Both the position numbers and the translations under genes were made by a program. 24,269 nt of DNA from Deinococcus sp. (GTDB lineage: Bacteria; Deinococcota; Deinococci; Deinococcales; Thermaceae), in contig JAMCQK010000149.1 of NCBI GenBank assembly GCA_023382135.1, positions 1 to 24,269 on the forward strand. The letters run 5' to 3'. Shown here piece after piece: positions 22,711-24,269 of the stretch (position 1 is its first letter; each line of letters starts with the position of its first letter). Under the pieces are notes generated by a model. The model saw only the letters and a list, made by a program, of their open reading frames with translations. It had not been told where the DNA came from and made no database searches.

Positions 22711-24063
22711 TCAGGCCTTGGCCCGCGCCTGGTCGTGGGCTTCACGGACCGCACCGGCTACGGCCTCGAGGCCTTCTCTTAACATATCCGCTGGAATGTC
22801 GAGCTGTGGCAGGAAGCGCAGGCAGTTGGTGTAGAGACCGGCGCGGATCACAATCACGCCTTTTTGCAGGCTGCGCTTCACGATATCGGGCACCAGGTCG
22901 CTGAAAGGTTCCTTGGTCACTGGATCCTTCACGAACTCCACCGCCATCATCCCGCCAACACCGCGTACGTCTCCAATTGCGGGGACCCCCTGCTTCATGG
23001 GCTCGAAAACCTCCCGCACCGTCTTCTCAATCCGCTTTGCACCCTGTACCATCTCCGGGCGCTGCAGCAGCTTCAAGGCCTCGAGAGCGGCCACGCAGGC
23101 GAGCGGGTTGCCCCCGTAGGTGCTTCCCACCCCGCCCACGTGGGGCGCATCCATGATCTCCGCCCGGCCCGTCACCGCGCTGATGGGCATACCGGCACCC
23201 AGGCTTTTGGCGCTGACCACCAGGTCCGGCACCACGCCCGAGTGCTCGATAGCCCAGAGCTTACCAGTGCGTCCCGAGCCACTCTGGATCTCGTCCGCAA
23301 CCATCACCGCGCCGGTAGCATCGCAAATCTCGCGAATTTTCCTCAAGAACTTGTGCGGCACCGGGATGAATCCGCCCTCGCCCAGGATTGGTTCAATTAC
23401 AATGGCCGCCAAAGCGCTTCCGTCGATATGCGCGGTGAGCGCGTTTTCCAGGTTCCAGCAACTCCAGTCCACATATTCTTCTGGAGTCATGCCCCCCGGC
23501 GTGCGGTAGATGTTTGGCACTGGAAGACGGTAGATCTCGGGAGCAAAAGGACCGAAGCCTTTCTTGAACAGGCCGTACTTGCTGGTCATGGCCATGGTCA
23601 AGTTGGAGCGCCCGTGGTATGCGCCCTCGAACACCACCACACCGGCCCTTCCGGTGTAACGCCTGGCCAACTTGACCGCGTTTTCCACCGCTTCTGCGCC
23701 ACCGTTGGAGAGCAGTGTTTTCTTGGCAAATCCACCGGGGGTGAGCCGGTTGAGTTCCTCACACAGGGCTACGTAGGGTTCGTAGTTGGCCACAATGGAA
23801 CACATGTGGAGCAGATTTTCAGCCTGTTCCCGCACCGCCGCCACCACCGACTCGGGTGCGTGGCCCGCTGCCAAAGCGCCAATCCCTCCCGCCAGATCAA
23901 TCAACGTGTTGCCGTCCACATCCTCAACCAAGGAGCCCTTGGCCTTGCGGATGGAAATAGGGTGCGCCTGCGCAAGCCCAGCTGTAACCGCGGCGGCCCG
24001 CCTGGTTTGCAGCGCCTGGCTATTTGGGCCAGGAAGGGGAGAGCTAACTTTTATATACGCCAT
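22711..24063 (-). CDS. gabT: 4-aminobutyrate aminotransferase-like class III enzyme
   Basis: This is a 450-residue PLP enzyme of the class III (GabT/PuuE) type, converting GABA and 2-oxoglutarate to succinate semialdehyde and glutamate. The cofactor Lys is K286 (SAKSLGAGMPISAV) and the Asp is D257 (VMVADEIQSGSGRTG). LLSNGGAEAVENAVKLARR, FEGAYHGRSNLTMAMT and EPILGEGGF are intact. The GabT-like start (LQTRRAAAV, AQAHPI) supports GABA as substrate, but putrescine or other omega-amines cannot be excluded without closer comparison. ATG 24063 has GGAGGG just upstream. It is the first recognised gene of the minus-strand catabolic run and complements PatD, which makes GABA. No succinate-semialdehyde dehydrogenase gene is in view. 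Confidence 0.85.
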   Translation of the reverse strand: MAYIKVSSPLPGPNSQALQTRRAAAVTAGLAQAHPISIRKAKGSLVEDVDGNTLIDLAGGIGALAAGHAPESVVAAVREQAENLLHMCSIVANYEPYVALCEELNRLTPGGFAKKTLLSNGGAEAVENAVKLARRYTGRAGVVVFEGAYHGRSNLTMAMTSKYGLFKKGFGPFAPEIYRLPVPNIYRTPGGMTPEEYVDWSCWNLENALTAHIDGSALAAIVIEPILGEGGFIPVPHKFLRKIREICDATGAVMVADEIQSGSGRTGKLWAIEHSGVVPDLVVSAKSLGAGMPISAVTGRAEIMDAPHVGGVGSTYGGNPLACVAALEALKLLQRPEMVQGAKRIEKTVREVFEPMKQGVPAIGDVRGVGGMMAVEFVKDPVTKEPFSDLVPDIVKRSLQKGVIVIRAGLYTNCLRFLPQLDIPADMLREGLEAVAGAVREAHDQARAKA

Positions 24064-24121
24064 TGATACCCTCCAACCGGAGGACCAGCTTAACTGGCCC
24101 AAGGTGCTATGCCTGTTGGTC

Positions 24122-24268
24122 TTACCCGAAGTTGCGGCCAACGAAGATAGCGCCGGGCGGCGGGATAGCGGCTTCCTGCACCTGCCGGAAGAACTCCCAG
24201 CCGCATGGACATGCGGCAAGCGGTGCTATGGGAGAAAACATCCGGCTAGACTTCTTTGCTTTCAAGAG
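24122..24268 (-). other. Open frame entering from the window end, potD-derived start
   Basis: An open minus-strand frame of 48 codons enters at the edge and stops at 24122-24124. Its first residues, LLKAKKS, are potD codons in the potD frame. It then diverges into an unrecognised tail with GWEFFRQVQEAAIPPPG and ends IFVGRNFG. Within it are nested symmetries CCGCAT/ATGCGG and CTCCCA/TGGGAG (about 24194-24233). It could be a chimera or the end of a truncated potD duplicate. I assign no function. The gap to the aminotransferase start holds only its ribosome site. Confidence 0.4.
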
Positions 24269-24269
24269 C

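Noticed and set aside
22864..24066. Long plus-strand open frame (400 codons) opposite the GabT-like gene
   Set aside because: It is a mirror frame of a high-GC gene whose minus-strand product has all catalytic residues; the translation has no motif and no ribosome site.
24103..24229. GGTGCTATG occurring twice upstream of the GabT-like gene
   Set aside because: Nine bases with no symmetry or spacing relation to a promoter; probably chance.

Overview
The window reads as a bacterial chromosome fragment, most likely from the Thermales (Deinococcota, Meiothermus-like). The clues are high-50s percent GC by eye, a striking excess of the palindromic octamer CCTCGAGG inside Leu-Glu codons, a leaderless-type promoter and an acyl-CoA ligase joined to a liv permease gene. 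This assignment is an inference: no rRNA or tRNA gene is present to confirm it. I see no insertion sequence, transposase or CRISPR array. Both window ends look like assembly breakpoints rather than natural boundaries.

Layout. (1) 1-458 is a foldback palindrome centred near 229; its right half runs into the 3' part of an acyl-CoA ligase gene. (2) 379-7303, plus strand, is housekeeping: acyl-CoA ligase fragment and livM (overlapping), then yqhY/nusB/folD (the Bacillus gene order) overlapping a DUF212 membrane phosphatase-like gene, then a membrane Fe-S oxidoreductase of the EtfD/FadF type and a SufT/PaaD-like Fe-S assembly factor. (3) 7330-8148, minus strand, is a probably acquired aminoglycoside nucleotidyltransferase-like gene. 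(4) 8530-14079, plus strand, is a complete ydcS-ydcT-ydcU-ydcV-patD operon, in the E. coli order: a putrescine-type ABC importer plus gamma-aminobutyraldehyde dehydrogenase. (5) 14080-14794 holds a decayed yefM-yoeB toxin-antitoxin pair that is too broken to form long reading frames. (6) 14795-16008, minus strand, is a peroxiredoxin-like gene and a TetR regulator, with a palindrome in the gap. (7) 16073-24063, minus strand, is a second catabolic run. In transcription order it reads GABA-type aminotransferase, tungsten aldehyde:ferredoxin oxidoreductase, PotD-type binding protein, GNAT acetyltransferase, YtcJ-type amidohydrolase, terminator, class III aminotransferase.

How the genes may work together. 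YdcSTUV would import putrescine or a related amine, a class III aminotransferase would make the amino-aldehyde, PatD would oxidise 4-aminobutanal to GABA, and the GabT-like enzyme would yield succinate semialdehyde. The AOR is a second, ferredoxin-linked route for an aldehyde made in the same pathway. The orphan PotD lies beside enzymes but no permease, so it could share the YdcTUV channel. The acetyltransferase, amidohydrolase and second aminotransferase suggest a side branch through acetylated or amide-linked amines. The two convergent blocks (4) and (7) therefore look like one polyamine/GABA catabolic island, split by a dead toxin-antitoxin module and a TetR-peroxiredoxin pair. The pathway assignment is inferred from families and context.
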